64,000 bases of DNA from NCBI RefSeq assembly GCF_014836545.1, contig NZ_JACSQS010000001.1, positions 62,001 to 126,000 of the forward strand, in the 5' to 3' direction. Positions 10,886 to 21,260 of this stretch are shown here, piece after piece; positions within the stretch are counted from its first letter, which is position 1; the number at the start of each line of letters is the position of its first letter. The position numbers and the translations under genes were made by a program. The stretch is from Stenotrophomonas lacuserhaii. GTDB taxonomy: Bacteria; Pseudomonadota; Gammaproteobacteria; Xanthomonadales; Xanthomonadaceae. The notes under the pieces were generated by a model. It was not told the origin of the DNA. It made no database searches and worked only from the letters and a program-made list of their open reading frames with translations.

Positions 10886-13057
10886 TTATCTGGCGGGCAG
10901 GTAGCGTGGGCGCTGTTCGTACCACTCGCGCGCACCGGCCAGGTGCCACTGCCGCTGCTTGCCGTCCAGCTCCACTGCGGCACCGAGCACGCCCCAGCGC
11001 AGGTAGAGGTCGCCGCGTTTGCCGGCCTTGCCCAGGTCCAGCCGGCCGCGTAGCGAAAGCCGCGCGTTTTCTGCCTGCAGGTCATCCACCACCCACTGGC
11101 CATGGCGAAGCCGCAGTTGGCCGCTGGCCTGCACCTGCCCGGAATCGACCAGCCCCAGCACCCAGCGCGGGTAGCTGCTGCGCTCGCCGAAGGCATCCAG
11201 CAGCGGGCCGGCATCACGCAGGGTGATATCGGCCACCGCATCGGCGCCCAGCGGGGCCGCGGCTGCCAGGTGCCCGCTGCGCACCGCCACCTCGCCCCAC
11301 CAGCCGGCGTCTTTCGAGTCGGCCACGCGCACGTCCTGCAGGCGCACCGTGGTGCCGCCCAGGTCGAACTGTTTCTGGCTGAAATCGGCGCGCCGAACGC
11401 GGGCTTTCAGCAGCGCATTGCCGCGCATCGCCACCCCCGCTACCTGCATGCGCGCATTCTGGCCGCTCAGGTCGGCCCGGCCGGTACCGATGCGGCCGGT
11501 GGCGTCCAGTTCCACGTCACCGCTGATCAGCCCGGTGCCGCCCAGCAGCTTCACCTGTTCGTTGCCCAGGTAGCGGTTGTAGCGGGTCAGGTCCGGCACC
11601 TGCGCGTTGTCGAAGCGCAGCCGCGCACGCACGCCTTCCTTCAGTTCCTGCAGGCGGGCATCGCCGCTCAGCTCCAATACCAACGCGCGCCCGTCGAACA
11701 GCACCTGCGACGGCGCATCGGATGGGGCGGCGCGGAACTGGTCAATGTCCACCTGCATGTGCACCTGCGGCGTGCGGCCCTCGACAATCCGGCCCTGCGC
11801 CCGCGCATCGCCCTGCATCCGTACGCCGGCCACCTCCGCGATGGCGGCCACGTTGGGAATCTCCGCGGTGCTGCCCGCTGCCAGCTGCCCATCGACCAGC
11901 TTCACGTCGGCCCGCAACAGGCCGCCGCCATCCAGCCGGAACCACGGCTTGCGCACGATCAGGTCGGAAATCCAGTTCAGCGAATCAAATGTCCACGCCG
12001 CCTTCAACTGCCCGGACGTGCGCGGCAGCAGCCCGGACATCGCGTGGAAGGGGATCTCGCGCCCGGCGATGTGCAGGTCGGCATCCAGTTCACTGCCGCT
12101 GGCCTCATCGCGGGGCAGCCGCGCCTGCACCCGGATGTCATCGGCCACGTCCAGCTGCAGCGCCAGCAGTCCACGGTCCTTGGCATGTTCGCCGGCGTGC
12201 ACCGGCAGGCGCCACACTACATGCCCGCCGGGCCGCAACGTGCCATGGTCCATCGCCAGCTGGCCCTGCAGGCGGGCCGTGGAGGGCACCGTGCCCACCG
12301 TGGCACGGGCACCGGCGGTGTCGATGCGTACCGCCTGGCTGCGCCCGTCGATGGCCAGCTCAGCGGTCAGGATGCCGAGCTTGCGCAGTCCCGGCGCGTC
12401 GTCGCGGTAGTGGCGCGGGAAGCTGGCCCGCGCTTCGATATGCGCCTGGTCCAGCAGGGTAGTGCCATCCCAGCTGATCCGCGCATCGTCGAAGGTGGCG
12501 TTCGAATCGAACAGTTCGGACGGGCCGCCCTTCATCTGCTTCAGGAAACCCACCGTGGCGCTGGCCTTGCCGGAGATCAGCAGCTTGCCGAACTGGCCGC
12601 TGCGGATGCTGTCGCTGTGGATCGCATCCATCCGCACCGTCCAGCCGCGGTTGCCGCGCGGCGGCGGCGGGATCGCTTTTTCCACGCGTTCAACCACCGC
12701 GCGTACGCCGACCGCATCCACGCGCGGGATGTGGATCTCACGGCGTACCAGCGCCGGCAGCGAGATGAATGCACTGGCCCGTTCGGCGCTGAAGACGTAG
12801 ACGGTGCGATTGGCCTGCCCGCGCACGTGCACGTTCCACAGCACCGCATGGCCCGGTATCAGGGTCAGCGCCGGCCCGTTGCGCAGCTGGAATTTCTCCG
12901 GCTTGCGGTTGGTCACCATGTCGAACAACGGCGTGTTGAGAAACACATTGCCGGCGATCAGGTACAGCAGGTAAAGCGCCAGCAGTATGGCCAACAGGAT
13001 GCGCACCGGGCGCGGCCAGCGCCGCAATCGCTGCAGGCGCTCGGGAATCAGGGACAT
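10886..13057 (-). CDS. AsmA-like inner-membrane-anchored envelope protein
   Basis: 723 aa. One N-terminal membrane helix (about residues 19-40, rich in Leu/Ile) is followed by a long beta-rich periplasmic region with repeated short strands and LSG/LDG motifs, as in AsmA-like proteins. AsmA relatives bridge the periplasm and act in phospholipid transport or outer-membrane assembly. That role is known for the superfamily only; the specific member is not identified. Convergent with the his operon. Confidence 0.6.
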   Translation of the reverse strand: MSLIPERLQRLRRWPRPVRILLAILLALYLLYLIAGNVFLNTPLFDMVTNRKPEKFQLRNGPALTLIPGHAVLWNVHVRGQANRTVYVFSAERASAFISLPALVRREIHIPRVDAVGVRAVVERVEKAIPPPPRGNRGWTVRMDAIHSDSIRSGQFGKLLISGKASATVGFLKQMKGGPSELFDSNATFDDARISWDGTTLLDQAHIEARASFPRHYRDDAPGLRKLGILTAELAIDGRSQAVRIDTAGARATVGTVPSTARLQGQLAMDHGTLRPGGHVVWRLPVHAGEHAKDRGLLALQLDVADDIRVQARLPRDEASGSELDADLHIAGREIPFHAMSGLLPRTSGQLKAAWTFDSLNWISDLIVRKPWFRLDGGGLLRADVKLVDGQLAAGSTAEIPNVAAIAEVAGVRMQGDARAQGRIVEGRTPQVHMQVDIDQFRAAPSDAPSQVLFDGRALVLELSGDARLQELKEGVRARLRFDNAQVPDLTRYNRYLGNEQVKLLGGTGLISGDVELDATGRIGTGRADLSGQNARMQVAGVAMRGNALLKARVRRADFSQKQFDLGGTTVRLQDVRVADSKDAGWWGEVAVRSGHLAAAAPLGADAVADITLRDAGPLLDAFGERSSYPRWVLGLVDSGQVQASGQLRLRHGQWVVDDLQAENARLSLRGRLDLGKAGKRGDLYLRWGVLGAAVELDGKQRQWHLAGAREWYEQRPRYLPAR

Positions 13058-13268
13058 GGCGGGGCGCAGTTGGAAAGCATGCCGCCACTATCGGCAGTGG
13101 CGGCGCGCCATGGCGTGAAGGCGTGGCGGGTGCAGGGCTCAGCGACGGCGGTAATACGCCCGCGCCGGGCCGTGTTCAACGCTCCGGCGTGGCGCGGCGG
13201 CGTGTCAACCATGTAATGGGTAAAGGGCGGGTGGTACCTTCCCTGCACCGTGTTTTCCGTGATGCCTG

Positions 13269-14045
13269 ATGAGCAAGCTGTCGCACCGTCTGTCGATCCT
13301 CCTGGCCGCCGCGCCGCTGCTGGGTACCGCCCACGCACAGCCCACCGCGTCCGATCCGCTGTTCACCGCCGCGCCGGAATCGCTGCAGCCGCAGCAGGTG
13401 CACTCGCTGCAGCAGCGCCTGTCGGACTGGCCGCAGCTGGCGTTCTACCGCGAACAGAACGCCACATTGCCGGCGCCGCGCAAGGGCGAAGCGCGCGTGG
13501 TGTTCTACGGTGACTCCATCACCGAAGGCTGGGGCCCGACTGGTAGTGAAAGCTTCTTCCCGGGCAAGGGCTACCTCAACCGCGGCATCTCCGGGCAGAC
13601 CACCGCGCAGATGCTGCTGCGCTTCCGGCAGGATGTCATCGCGCTGGATCCTGCGGTGGTGGTGATCCTGGCCGGCACCAATGACATCGCCGGCAACACC
13701 GGCCCGGCCAGCCAGGCGATGATCGAAGACAACCTGCATTCCATGGTTGAACTGGCGCAGGCGCACGGCATCAAGGTGGTGCTGTCTTCGGTGCTGCCAG
13801 TCAGTGCCTACCCGTGGCGTCCCGGGCTGCAGCCGGCCGCCAGCGTGCGCGCGCTGAATGCCGCACTGAAGCGCTACGCAGGCCAGCAGCGGCTGGTGTA
13901 TCTGGACTACCACGCAGCGCTGGGCAATGCGGACGGCGGACTGGACAAAGCGCTGGCCGAAGATGGCGTGCATCCCACGCCGGCGGGCTATGCAAAGATG
14001 GCCCCTTTGGCCGAAGCCGCAGTGGCGGCGGCATTGGCGCACTGA
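13269..14045 (+). CDS. secreted SGNH/GDSL hydrolase
   Basis: 258 aa with a Sec signal peptide ending near AHA-Q (residues 1-23). Block I is GDSITEGWG with Ser83 as nucleophile. Block II is GISGQT, block III is AGTNDIAG (Asn138) and block V is DGVHPT with Asp232 and His235. All catalytic blocks are intact. Family members act as esterases, lipases or acetylhydrolases on lipids or glycans; the substrate cannot be assigned. Exported to the periplasm or beyond. Confidence 0.85.
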   Translation: MSKLSHRLSILLAAAPLLGTAHAQPTASDPLFTAAPESLQPQQVHSLQQRLSDWPQLAFYREQNATLPAPRKGEARVVFYGDSITEGWGPTGSESFFPGKGYLNRGISGQTTAQMLLRFRQDVIALDPAVVVILAGTNDIAGNTGPASQAMIEDNLHSMVELAQAHGIKVVLSSVLPVSAYPWRPGLQPAASVRALNAALKRYAGQQRLVYLDYHAALGNADGGLDKALAEDGVHPTPAGYAKMAPLAEAAVAAALAH

Positions 14046-14069
14046 GCGATTCCATTACAGGGGGCTGGC

Positions 14070-14510
14070 ATGGTGGGGATGCAGGCGTGGGGCGCGGTGG
14101 AAAGCGGGGTGGTGGGCGGTGCGCTGGCCAGCATGCTGGTGGCCTGGTGGACGCGGCGGTTGCCCCGCCATTACAAAGGCTGGTCGCGCGGCGCGTTGTC
14201 GCGTCGCCATCGCACGGAAATACGCATCGCCAATACGCTGTTCTTCGTCGGATTGCTGTTCGGGGTGGCGCTGTATCCGCTGAACGGCTTTGCGCAGAAT
14301 GATCCGAGGCCGTTGTTGCTGGCCTTCGGCTTGGCCTCGCTGCTGCCGTTGCTGGCGCTGATGGTGGTGCCCTGGCTCAGCGGGCGCAGTGTGCGGGCGG
14401 CATTCGTCGCCTTCAGCCATGGCCAGGGCACGCCGGTCTGGGCCACCTATCCACTGCTGGCCGCCGGTCTGGTGGGGCTGGGCTTTGCCATCGCAGGCTT
14501 CCTGCGCTGA
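14070..14510 (+). CDS. small integral membrane protein
   Basis: 146 aa, hydrophobic, with about four predicted membrane segments (near residues 10-27, 52-72, 82-102 and 125-144). No domain recognised. It starts 24 bp after the SGNH hydrolase and may be co-transcribed. Confidence 0.6.
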   Translation: MVGMQAWGAVESGVVGGALASMLVAWWTRRLPRHYKGWSRGALSRRHRTEIRIANTLFFVGLLFGVALYPLNGFAQNDPRPLLLAFGLASLLPLLALMVVPWLSGRSVRAAFVAFSHGQGTPVWATYPLLAAGLVGLGFAIAGFLR

Positions 14511-14624
14511 GTGCCTTGAGACGCACGGAAGGGCCCGCTAGCGTGAGCGCATGACAATCACTCTGCGAAAGGAACTGCCCGCCGATGCCGGCCCGATCAC
14601 GCCCATCGCGTGGGGAGACATGCC

Positions 14625-15053
14625 ATGACCGGGCGCGGCGTGGTTTCGCTGCTGGTCTGGCTGAGTTGCGTCCCAGGCATGTTCGTGCACAGCACGTTGG
14701 GGACGGCGCTGTTGGGCATGGAACTGGCCGAGCTGGCGTGGCCGCCGTCGTGGCAAAGCATCGGGTTGCTGTGTGCCGTCCTGGCCAGCCTGGCTGCCTG
14801 GCCGATGCTGGGTGTGTTGAACCTGCGCTGGCTGGAGAATCGTCCGCTGCACTGGCGATGGCCGCTGATCGGCACGCTGTTGGCCACCTGCTGGATGCTG
14901 CCGCACGGCTGGATTTTCGCGCTGTTTGTCGCCCCCGGGGTACTGTTCGCGTCTTACCTGTGCATATGGCACGTGCTCGGTTGGCGGCGGGCCCAGCGGT
15001 CACCGGCCCCTTCTTCCCGCGCTGACCCTGAGCGTCCTGTGGACGCGCCATAG
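14625..15053 (+). CDS. small integral membrane protein
   Basis: 142 aa with about four hydrophobic segments. An in-frame GTG exists at 14610, but the ATG at 14625 is preceded by GGGGAG at 14612-14617 at good spacing and is preferred. Unrecognised. Same strand and general character as the preceding membrane protein. Confidence 0.55.
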   Translation: MTGRGVVSLLVWLSCVPGMFVHSTLGTALLGMELAELAWPPSWQSIGLLCAVLASLAAWPMLGVLNLRWLENRPLHWRWPLIGTLLATCWMLPHGWIFALFVAPGVLFASYLCIWHVLGWRRAQRSPAPSSRADPERPVDAP

Positions 15054-15131
15054 CCACGGTGCCGGGAAGTCCCCCTGGGCAAGGCGGTGCGTCGCGGGCG
15101 GTATGCCGCCTGCGCTGCGGCCCGGCGAACC

Positions 15132-17084
15132 TCATGACGCCAGCGCGACGGCCTGCTCCGATACCGCCAGCAGGATCGAACAGCGCAGGCCGTCGTCGGC
15201 AAAGCCGTAATCCACTTTCGCACCGATCTGGTAGGGCAGGGCGCGTTCAATCAGCTCGCGGCCCGCGCCGCCACCGCGGATGCTCGAGGGATCGGGGGGC
15301 AGGTCGCGCACGCCATGCTCCTGCCAGTCCACGCGCAGCCGCGGGCTGGCGGCATCGGATGCCTCGGCGTCCACCAGGTTCCAGCGCACGTGCAGGCGGC
15401 CGCCCTGCTGGCGCAGGGCCCCGTACTTCACTGCGTTGGTGGCCAGCTCATGCAGGGCCATCGCCAGCGGCTGCACCGTGCCCGAACGCAGCGCCACTTC
15501 GGGCGGTCCTTCCAGCACGATCTGCGTGCCGTGCAGGGCCGGGTCCACGTGGGCGGAAAGTTCGGCACGCAGCAGCGCGTCGAACTGCACCCGATCCAGT
15601 TCACCCAGCCGCGACAGCAGGCTCTGCGCCCGTGCCAGCGCGTCCAGTCGGGCGTCGAAACGGCTCGAGAAGTCAGCCATGTCGCGGCTGGTGGCCAGCG
15701 TACGGCTGGCCATCGCACGCACCACCGACATGATGTTGCGCGTGCGGTGCTGCAGTTCGTCCACCAGCATGCGCAGCAGCGATTCGTTGCGCGCACGTTC
15801 CTCTTCGTGTTCGCTGCGTTCGGTGACATCGCGCGTGGTGCCGATGATCGCCTCGACCTCGCCATCCAGCCCCAACTGCGGCACGAAGATGTAGTCGTAC
15901 ATGCGCCGGCCCAACGGACCTTCGAAGGGCACGTCGCCGCGGATCGGACGACGCGTGGCGATCACCTGTTCGATCTCGCGGCTGTGCATGGCCGCGTGCC
16001 AGTCCGGATAGCCCAGTTCAAGGCAGTTGCGGCCCAGCGCCTCCTCTTCGGTCTTGCCCCACATGCGCAGCAGTGCGCGGTTGGCATAGGTGAAACGGTG
16101 TTCCAGGTTGAACACATAGGCCAGGTCGGGCGAGCTGTCCAGGAAGGCTTTCAGCCTGCGCCGCTCGCGCTCGGTATCATGCAGCGCACTGCCAACCGCA
16201 TCGGCGGCCTGTTGCAGGGCGATCTGTTGGTCTTCGCGGTCCAGCACCAGCGCGGCGATGCGGGTGGCGAAGCTGGCTACTTCCTGTTCCCATCCTGTAA
16301 GCGTGCGCGGCGCGGACAGGAACAGCAGCAGCCATGCACGTTCGGGGTGGGCTTGCCGGGGGACCGCGATGGGCCTGCAGGCGGACAGGTCGTGCTGGCC
16401 GCACGCAGCCTGCCAGTTCGTGCGCCACTGCGTATCGGTCGCGACCTCGCTGCCACCCGGTAGTTCCAGATCCGTTGGCCTCGGCGCGGCGCCGGGATGT
16501 TCCAGCAGCGCGGTGATCGTCGGATGCACGTTGCAACTGCTGCCGTAACCCGGCCGCTGCCGGTCGCCCGGTGTGACGAAGAAGGCACTGCGCAGGCCGG
16601 GCTTCAGCCGTTCGATGGCCTCGGTGAGCACGCGCAGGCACTCGCGCGGCGGCGTACCCCGGGCGAGGGTATCCAGCAGCATTGCCTGCTCGCGGACCAG
16701 TTGTTCGGCACGCACCCGGCGGGTCATGTCCACGCACATGCCGCGCACTTGCCCCAGCGCGCGATCATGGCGGCCGCGCAGCATCAGCCAGCGGCGGCTG
16801 ATGCCATCGGTCCAGGGCAGCTCGATCTCAAAGACCGGCTGGTCCGGTTCCTGCCGCAGGATCCGCCGCCACGCACTGCGCAATGTATGCGCGCCGATAC
16901 CGGCCAATTGTGCGCTGGCCATGTCCGAGCCGCTCAGCTGGCGCGTTGAGATGTCGAACTGCCACACGCCTACGCGGGTGTCGTCGAGGATGGCGTCGAT
17001 GGCGAGCGCGTCGGTCAGGACAGGGGGCATGGCAGGCGCGGGCGATCCGGGGATCGCCTTTTTTGCCAAGCTTGCCGCCAACAT
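15132..17084 (-). CDS. HWE-family sensor histidine kinase with PAS and GAF-like regions
   Basis: 650 aa cytoplasmic sensor kinase with no membrane helix. An N-terminal PAS-like region (about 30-125), a GAF-like region (about 130-290) and a second PAS (about 305-420) lead to the dimerisation/phosphoacceptor helix DELQHRTRNIMSVVRAM. The ATPase domain has HELATNAVKYGAL as N-box. His-Arg-Thr-Arg-Asn and the shortened ATPase domain mark the HWE/HisKA_2 class, often linked to light, redox or general stress. No response regulator gene is adjacent. Confidence 0.82.
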   Translation of the reverse strand: MLAASLAKKAIPGSPAPAMPPVLTDALAIDAILDDTRVGVWQFDISTRQLSGSDMASAQLAGIGAHTLRSAWRRILRQEPDQPVFEIELPWTDGISRRWLMLRGRHDRALGQVRGMCVDMTRRVRAEQLVREQAMLLDTLARGTPPRECLRVLTEAIERLKPGLRSAFFVTPGDRQRPGYGSSCNVHPTITALLEHPGAAPRPTDLELPGGSEVATDTQWRTNWQAACGQHDLSACRPIAVPRQAHPERAWLLLFLSAPRTLTGWEQEVASFATRIAALVLDREDQQIALQQAADAVGSALHDTERERRRLKAFLDSSPDLAYVFNLEHRFTYANRALLRMWGKTEEEALGRNCLELGYPDWHAAMHSREIEQVIATRRPIRGDVPFEGPLGRRMYDYIFVPQLGLDGEVEAIIGTTRDVTERSEHEEERARNESLLRMLVDELQHRTRNIMSVVRAMASRTLATSRDMADFSSRFDARLDALARAQSLLSRLGELDRVQFDALLRAELSAHVDPALHGTQIVLEGPPEVALRSGTVQPLAMALHELATNAVKYGALRQQGGRLHVRWNLVDAEASDAASPRLRVDWQEHGVRDLPPDPSSIRGGGAGRELIERALPYQIGAKVDYGFADDGLRCSILLAVSEQAVALAS

Positions 17085-17114
17085 GTTGTGAAAGTGGCAA
17101 CGCTCCAGTCAGGT

Positions 17115-19229
17115 TCAGTCAAGGCGGAGGCGCAGCCCGGCATACACCCCAAAACCTTCGCCCGGCGTGGAGCGCGCTACATCGCGCCCCCCATCGTCAT
17201 AGCCCGGCGTCACCGTGGCGGCGTAATGGCGGTCACCCAGGTTGCGCAGCTCCAACCAGCCCTGCCAGCGCCCACTGGGCGCATCAAAGCCCACGCGGCT
17301 GCCGAAGATGCGGTGGCTGTCAGCGCGGTAGCTGTTGGCGTAGTCGACGAACACCTTGGAGGCGTACTCGGTGTTCACTGCGGCATACAGCCCCGAGGCA
17401 TGGTCGTAGCGCAGTTCGGCCTGATAGAAGTGCACCGGCAGCCCGGGCAGGCGGTTGTCACCGAAGCGGTCGTCATGGCGGTAACGGAAGTCACTGAAGG
17501 TGTACGCCTGGCGCAGCGAGAGACGCCCGGTTCCTGCTTGCCACAGCGTGCTGTCCAGCCCGGCTTCGATGCCACGATGCATGGTGGGGCTGGCGTTGTT
17601 CTCGGCGATGAACAGGTTCGGCACCGGCACGACTTCAACGCTCAACAGTTCGTGGTTGACGTGCGCGTAGTAACCGGTGAGCTCCCAGCGGCCGATGCGG
17701 CCCTCGCCGCGCGCGCCGAGTTCCAGCGTGGTCGCGGTCTGGTTGTCCAGCTTCACCGGCGCGCGCTGGCGGCCGCTGGACGCGCCGTTGCCGGCGGCGA
17801 AGTACTGGTTGGAGCCCCAGATCATCGACCAGGGATGAGCCGGTTCCACCGAGCGGCTGAGATTGCCGAACCACTGCGTGGCGGGCGACGCCTGCCAGGT
17901 GAAGCCGAGACGCGGCGCGTAGTCCCAGTCGCGCTCGTTCAAGCGCTGATCGGTACGCGGCCAGGTCACTTCCACCGTGCGGCGGGTCTGCACCAGCGCC
18001 AGCCCGGTCTGCACGCGCAGTGCATCGCCCAGCTGTACGTCGTTGCTCAGGTGCAGCGTGCTGTCGGTGCCGTGATGAGAGAAGTCACGCGTGTGGGTGC
18101 CCGCCGCATACCCGTTGCTGGGCAGGCGCAGCGTCTCGCGCACGTCGGCATCCAGGTCATGGGTGACGCGCAGGCCGAGCGTGGTCACGCTGTCATGGCC
18201 GAACAGGGTATGCCGACGGTGGTAATCCATCGTGGCATTGAGGTTGGCGTAGTCCAGCTGCTGGCGGTACAGGCTCTCGTTCAAGTCCATCGGGTATTTG
18301 TGGTACACCAGCCCGGCCTGCAGCGAGGAGTCTCCGTCCAGCTGCAGCGTGGTCATGTTGCCGATCCAGGTGCTGCCCGGTTGCGGCCGCTTCGCGTCGA
18401 TCGCCACGTTGGCCGGGTTGGCCGCGCGCGGGTCGTTGCGGATCTGCGCGCGGGTCAGTCTTCCGGGTGTTTCGTGGTTGGTTTCGCGGTAACGCAGGAA
18501 GAAGCGGGTCTGCAGGTCCGGGGTGATCTGCCAGCCGACGTTGGCCATCGCGCCCTTGCCATCACCGCTGGCATGCGTCTGATAGCCGTCGAACTCGGTG
18601 TCGGTGTAGGCGAAGTAATAGTCCAGCGTGTCCTGCACGCCGCCGAAGCCCAGGCTGCGCTTCTGGTAACCGCGGCTGCCGGCTTCGTAGTGCAGTTCCA
18701 GGCCCGGCGCATCGCGACCGTTGCGGCTGACGTAGTTGATCGCACCGCCCAGCGCCAGTGCGCCGCGCTCGAAGCCGTTGGCACCGCGAAGCACCTCCAC
18801 CCGCGACAGCCACAGCGGCTCCAGCAGCTCGTACGGCGTGCCGCCGGCGGCCGTCAACGGCAGGCCATCCAGCGATACCGCGATGCCGGAGGCATGCGCG
18901 CCGGGGCCGCGGTTGATGCCCGATCCGCGGATGGACACCTTGGTGCCTTCGTTGCCCGGGGACTGCGCACTGATGCCCGGCTGGTAGGCCAGCACATCGG
19001 CGGTACTGCCGACGCGGCCCTGCGCGACCTTGGCCAGGTCGATCACGTTGTTGGCGCCGGGCACACGCGCCAGCGTCTTGCGGGCATCGTCGGTGTTCCC
19101 GGCGGCGGTGACCTCGACGCGGTCCAGGGTGGTGGGTTGGACAGCGGTTTCCGAATAGGCGGGCTGGGCGGCGAGGGCGCTCAGCACGGCAACGGTGAGC
19201 ACGCAGGTACGTGGGCAAGCAGGAGTCAT
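17115..19229 (-). CDS. TonB-dependent outer-membrane receptor
   Basis: 704 aa with a signal peptide (cleavage near AYS-ET). A plug domain follows (about residues 35-150, with KVSIRGSGINRG and VEVLRGANGFERGALALGG), then a 22-strand barrel ending in an aromatic/charged C-terminus. FecA/siderophore-type receptors are the closest look-alikes, so iron-chelate uptake is likely but not proven. No clear Fur box was seen upstream and no sigma/anti-sigma pair is adjacent. Confidence 0.85.
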   Translation of the reverse strand: MTPACPRTCVLTVAVLSALAAQPAYSETAVQPTTLDRVEVTAAGNTDDARKTLARVPGANNVIDLAKVAQGRVGSTADVLAYQPGISAQSPGNEGTKVSIRGSGINRGPGAHASGIAVSLDGLPLTAAGGTPYELLEPLWLSRVEVLRGANGFERGALALGGAINYVSRNGRDAPGLELHYEAGSRGYQKRSLGFGGVQDTLDYYFAYTDTEFDGYQTHASGDGKGAMANVGWQITPDLQTRFFLRYRETNHETPGRLTRAQIRNDPRAANPANVAIDAKRPQPGSTWIGNMTTLQLDGDSSLQAGLVYHKYPMDLNESLYRQQLDYANLNATMDYHRRHTLFGHDSVTTLGLRVTHDLDADVRETLRLPSNGYAAGTHTRDFSHHGTDSTLHLSNDVQLGDALRVQTGLALVQTRRTVEVTWPRTDQRLNERDWDYAPRLGFTWQASPATQWFGNLSRSVEPAHPWSMIWGSNQYFAAGNGASSGRQRAPVKLDNQTATTLELGARGEGRIGRWELTGYYAHVNHELLSVEVVPVPNLFIAENNASPTMHRGIEAGLDSTLWQAGTGRLSLRQAYTFSDFRYRHDDRFGDNRLPGLPVHFYQAELRYDHASGLYAAVNTEYASKVFVDYANSYRADSHRIFGSRVGFDAPSGRWQGWLELRNLGDRHYAATVTPGYDDGGRDVARSTPGEGFGVYAGLRLRLD

Positions 19230-19360
19230 GAGCAGTAGAGCCAGCAGCGGAGTGGGGCCGCGGCCGGGGGTGTACCCTGTAAACCGCGTAGAGGCGGCGC
19301 AAGTTAACAGGGTGCTCTGGCGTTGTCGAGCCTCATCGAGGCAGGAGGTCGGGCGGTGTT

Positions 19361-19581
19361 AGTAGCGCCGAGCCGTGCTCGGCGAGCGCCGCGGCAAGAG
19401 CAGACGCGTGACGACCAGCGGTCGTCACCCACCAGAGCGAAGGGCGGGACGGCCAGCGGCCGTCACTACCGGGGAGCAGGTAGCGCCGAGCCGTGCTCGG
19501 CGAGCGCAGCGGCAAGGGCAGCAGCGTGACGACCAAGGTCGTCACCCACCAGAGCGAAGCGTGACGACCAAGGTCGTCACC
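19361..19581. repeat. cluster of composite palindromic repeats between the TonB receptor and hutU
   Basis: The 363-bp gene-free stretch 19230-19592 is dominated by hairpins. A GTAG palindrome is at 19362-19385, then CGTGACGACC/GGTCGTCACCC at 19407-19431 and GACGGCC/GGCCGTCACTACC at 19448-19470. A second GTAG unit is at 19490-19512, followed by two TGACGACC/GGTCGTCA hairpins at 19525-19547 and 19559-19581. The first three form a unit of about 109 bp found again, inverted, at 34181-34292. Bases 19230-19360 hold the receptor's upstream region; no promoter motif was convincing. Confidence 0.85.
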
Positions 19582-19592
19582 TACATACTGGG

Positions 19593-21260
19593 TCAGCGCA
19601 GGATGCCGGGCAGGTCCAGGCCCTTTTCCTTCGCACAGTCAATGGCGATCTCATAGCCTGCATCGGCATGCCGCATCACGCCGGTGGCCGGGTCGTTCCA
19701 CAGCACGCGGGCGATGCGCTTGGCGGCCGCTTCAGTGCCGTCGCAGACGATCACCATGCCGGCATGCTGGGAGAAGCCCATGCCCACGCCGCCGCCATGA
19801 TGCAGCGACACCCACGTCGCGCCGCTGGCGGTGTTCAGCAACGCGTTGAGCAGCGGCCAGTCCGATACCGCATCGGAGCCGTCGGCCATCGCTTCGGTTT
19901 CCCGGTTCGGTGAAGCCACGCTGCCCGAATCCAGATGATCGCGACCGATCACCACCGGCGCCTTCAGTTCACCGTTGGCCACCATCTCGTTGAATGCCAG
20001 GCCGAGCCGGTCACGATCGCCCAGCCCCACCCAGCAGATACGCGCCGGCAGGCCCTGGAACTTGATCTTCTCGGCCGCCATGTCCAGCCAGCGATGCAGG
20101 TGCGGGTTGTCCGGAATCAGTTCCTTCACCTTGGCATCGGTCTTGGCGATGTCTTCCGGATCACCACTCAGCGCGGCCCAGCGGAACGGCCCGATGCCGC
20201 GGCAGAACAGCGGACGGATGTAGGCCGGCACGAAACCGGGGAAGTCGAACGCATCTTCAACGCCTTCTTCCAGCGCCATCTGGCGCAGGTTGTTGCCGTA
20301 GTCCACGGTCGGCACGCCCAGCGCATGGAAGGCCAGCATCGCGCGGATGTGGTTGGCCATCGATTCGCGCGCAGCTTTCTCCACGGTCTTCGGTGCGGAC
20401 ACGCGCTTTTCGTCCCACTCTTCCACCGTCCAGCCCTGCGGCAGGTAGCCGTTGACCGGGTCATGCGCGGAGGTCTGGTCGGTCAGCAGGTCCGGCTTGA
20501 TCCCGCGCACCAGCAGTTCGTCCAGCACATCGGCGACATTGCCGAGCAGGCCGACCGACAGCGGCTTCTTCGCCGTGCAGGACTCCTCGATCAGGCGCAG
20601 CGCTTCATCCAGGTCGTCGGTCCAGGTGTCCAGGTAACCGGTGCGCAGGCGCATTTCGATGCTGGTCCTGCGGCATTCCACCGCCAGGCACGAGGCACCG
20701 GCCATCACCGCGGCCAGCGGCTGTGCGCCGCCCATGCCGCCCAGGCCGCCGGTGAACAGCCACTTGCCGGCCAGGCTGCCGTCGTAGTGCTGGCGGCCCA
20801 TCTCCACGAAGGTTTCAAAGGTGCCCTGCACGATGCCCTGCGCGCCGATGTAGATCCAGCTGCCGGCGGTCATCTGGCCGTACATCGCCAGGCCCTTTTT
20901 ATCCAGCTCGTTGAAGTGGTCCCAGTTGGCCCAGCGCGGCACCAGGTTGGAATTGGCGATCAGCACGCGCGGCGCATCGGCATGGGTGCGGAACACGCCC
21001 ACCGGCTTGCCCGACTGCACCAGCAGGGTCTGGTCGTCCTCCAGCCGGGTCAGTGCATCAACGATGCCGTCGAAGCTTTCCCAGTCCCGCGCGGCGCGGC
21101 CGATGCCGCCGTATACCACCAGTTCCTGCGGTCGTTCGGCCACGTCCGGGTGCAGGTTGTTCATCAGCATCCGCAGCGGTGCTTCGGTCAGCCAGCTCTT
21201 GGCGGTCAGCGTGCTGCCGGTCGGCGCGATGATGGTGCGGGACGGGTCGTTACGGGTCAT
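19593..21260 (-). CDS. hutU: urocanate hydratase
   Basis: 555 aa NAD-dependent urocanase, second step of histidine degradation (urocanate to imidazolone propionate). The N-terminus [19 protein letters not shown], the Gly-rich [17 protein letters not shown] and [16 protein letters not shown] near the C-terminus are classic HutU sequences. Last gene of the leftward hut operon; its ATG overlaps the hutG stop. Confidence 0.96.
   Translation of the reverse strand: MTRNDPSRTIIAPTGSTLTAKSWLTEAPLRMLMNNLHPDVAERPQELVVYGGIGRAARDWESFDGIVDALTRLEDDQTLLVQSGKPVGVFRTHADAPRVLIANSNLVPRWANWDHFNELDKKGLAMYGQMTAGSWIYIGAQGIVQGTFETFVEMGRQHYDGSLAGKWLFTGGLGGMGGAQPLAAVMAGASCLAVECRRTSIEMRLRTGYLDTWTDDLDEALRLIEESCTAKKPLSVGLLGNVADVLDELLVRGIKPDLLTDQTSAHDPVNGYLPQGWTVEEWDEKRVSAPKTVEKAARESMANHIRAMLAFHALGVPTVDYGNNLRQMALEEGVEDAFDFPGFVPAYIRPLFCRGIGPFRWAALSGDPEDIAKTDAKVKELIPDNPHLHRWLDMAAEKIKFQGLPARICWVGLGDRDRLGLAFNEMVANGELKAPVVIGRDHLDSGSVASPNRETEAMADGSDAVSDWPLLNALLNTASGATWVSLHHGGGVGMGFSQHAGMVIVCDGTEAAAKRIARVLWNDPATGVMRHADAGYEIAIDCAKEKGLDLPGILR

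Noticed and set aside
11102..13216. Plus-strand open frame of 704 codons opposite the AsmA-like gene
   Set aside because: Rich in Gln, His and Arg; the minus-strand frame has a membrane helix and beta-rich domain and is the real gene.
17088..19238. Plus-strand open frame of 716 codons opposite the TonB receptor
   Set aside because: Minus frame has signal peptide, plug and barrel motifs; the plus frame is a shadow.
19230..19330. Fur box upstream of the TonB receptor
   Set aside because: No convincing 19-bp GATAAT-type palindrome was found.
19361..19581. CRISPR array
   Set aside because: Units are self-complementary hairpins of different types without regular spacers, and no cas genes are present.
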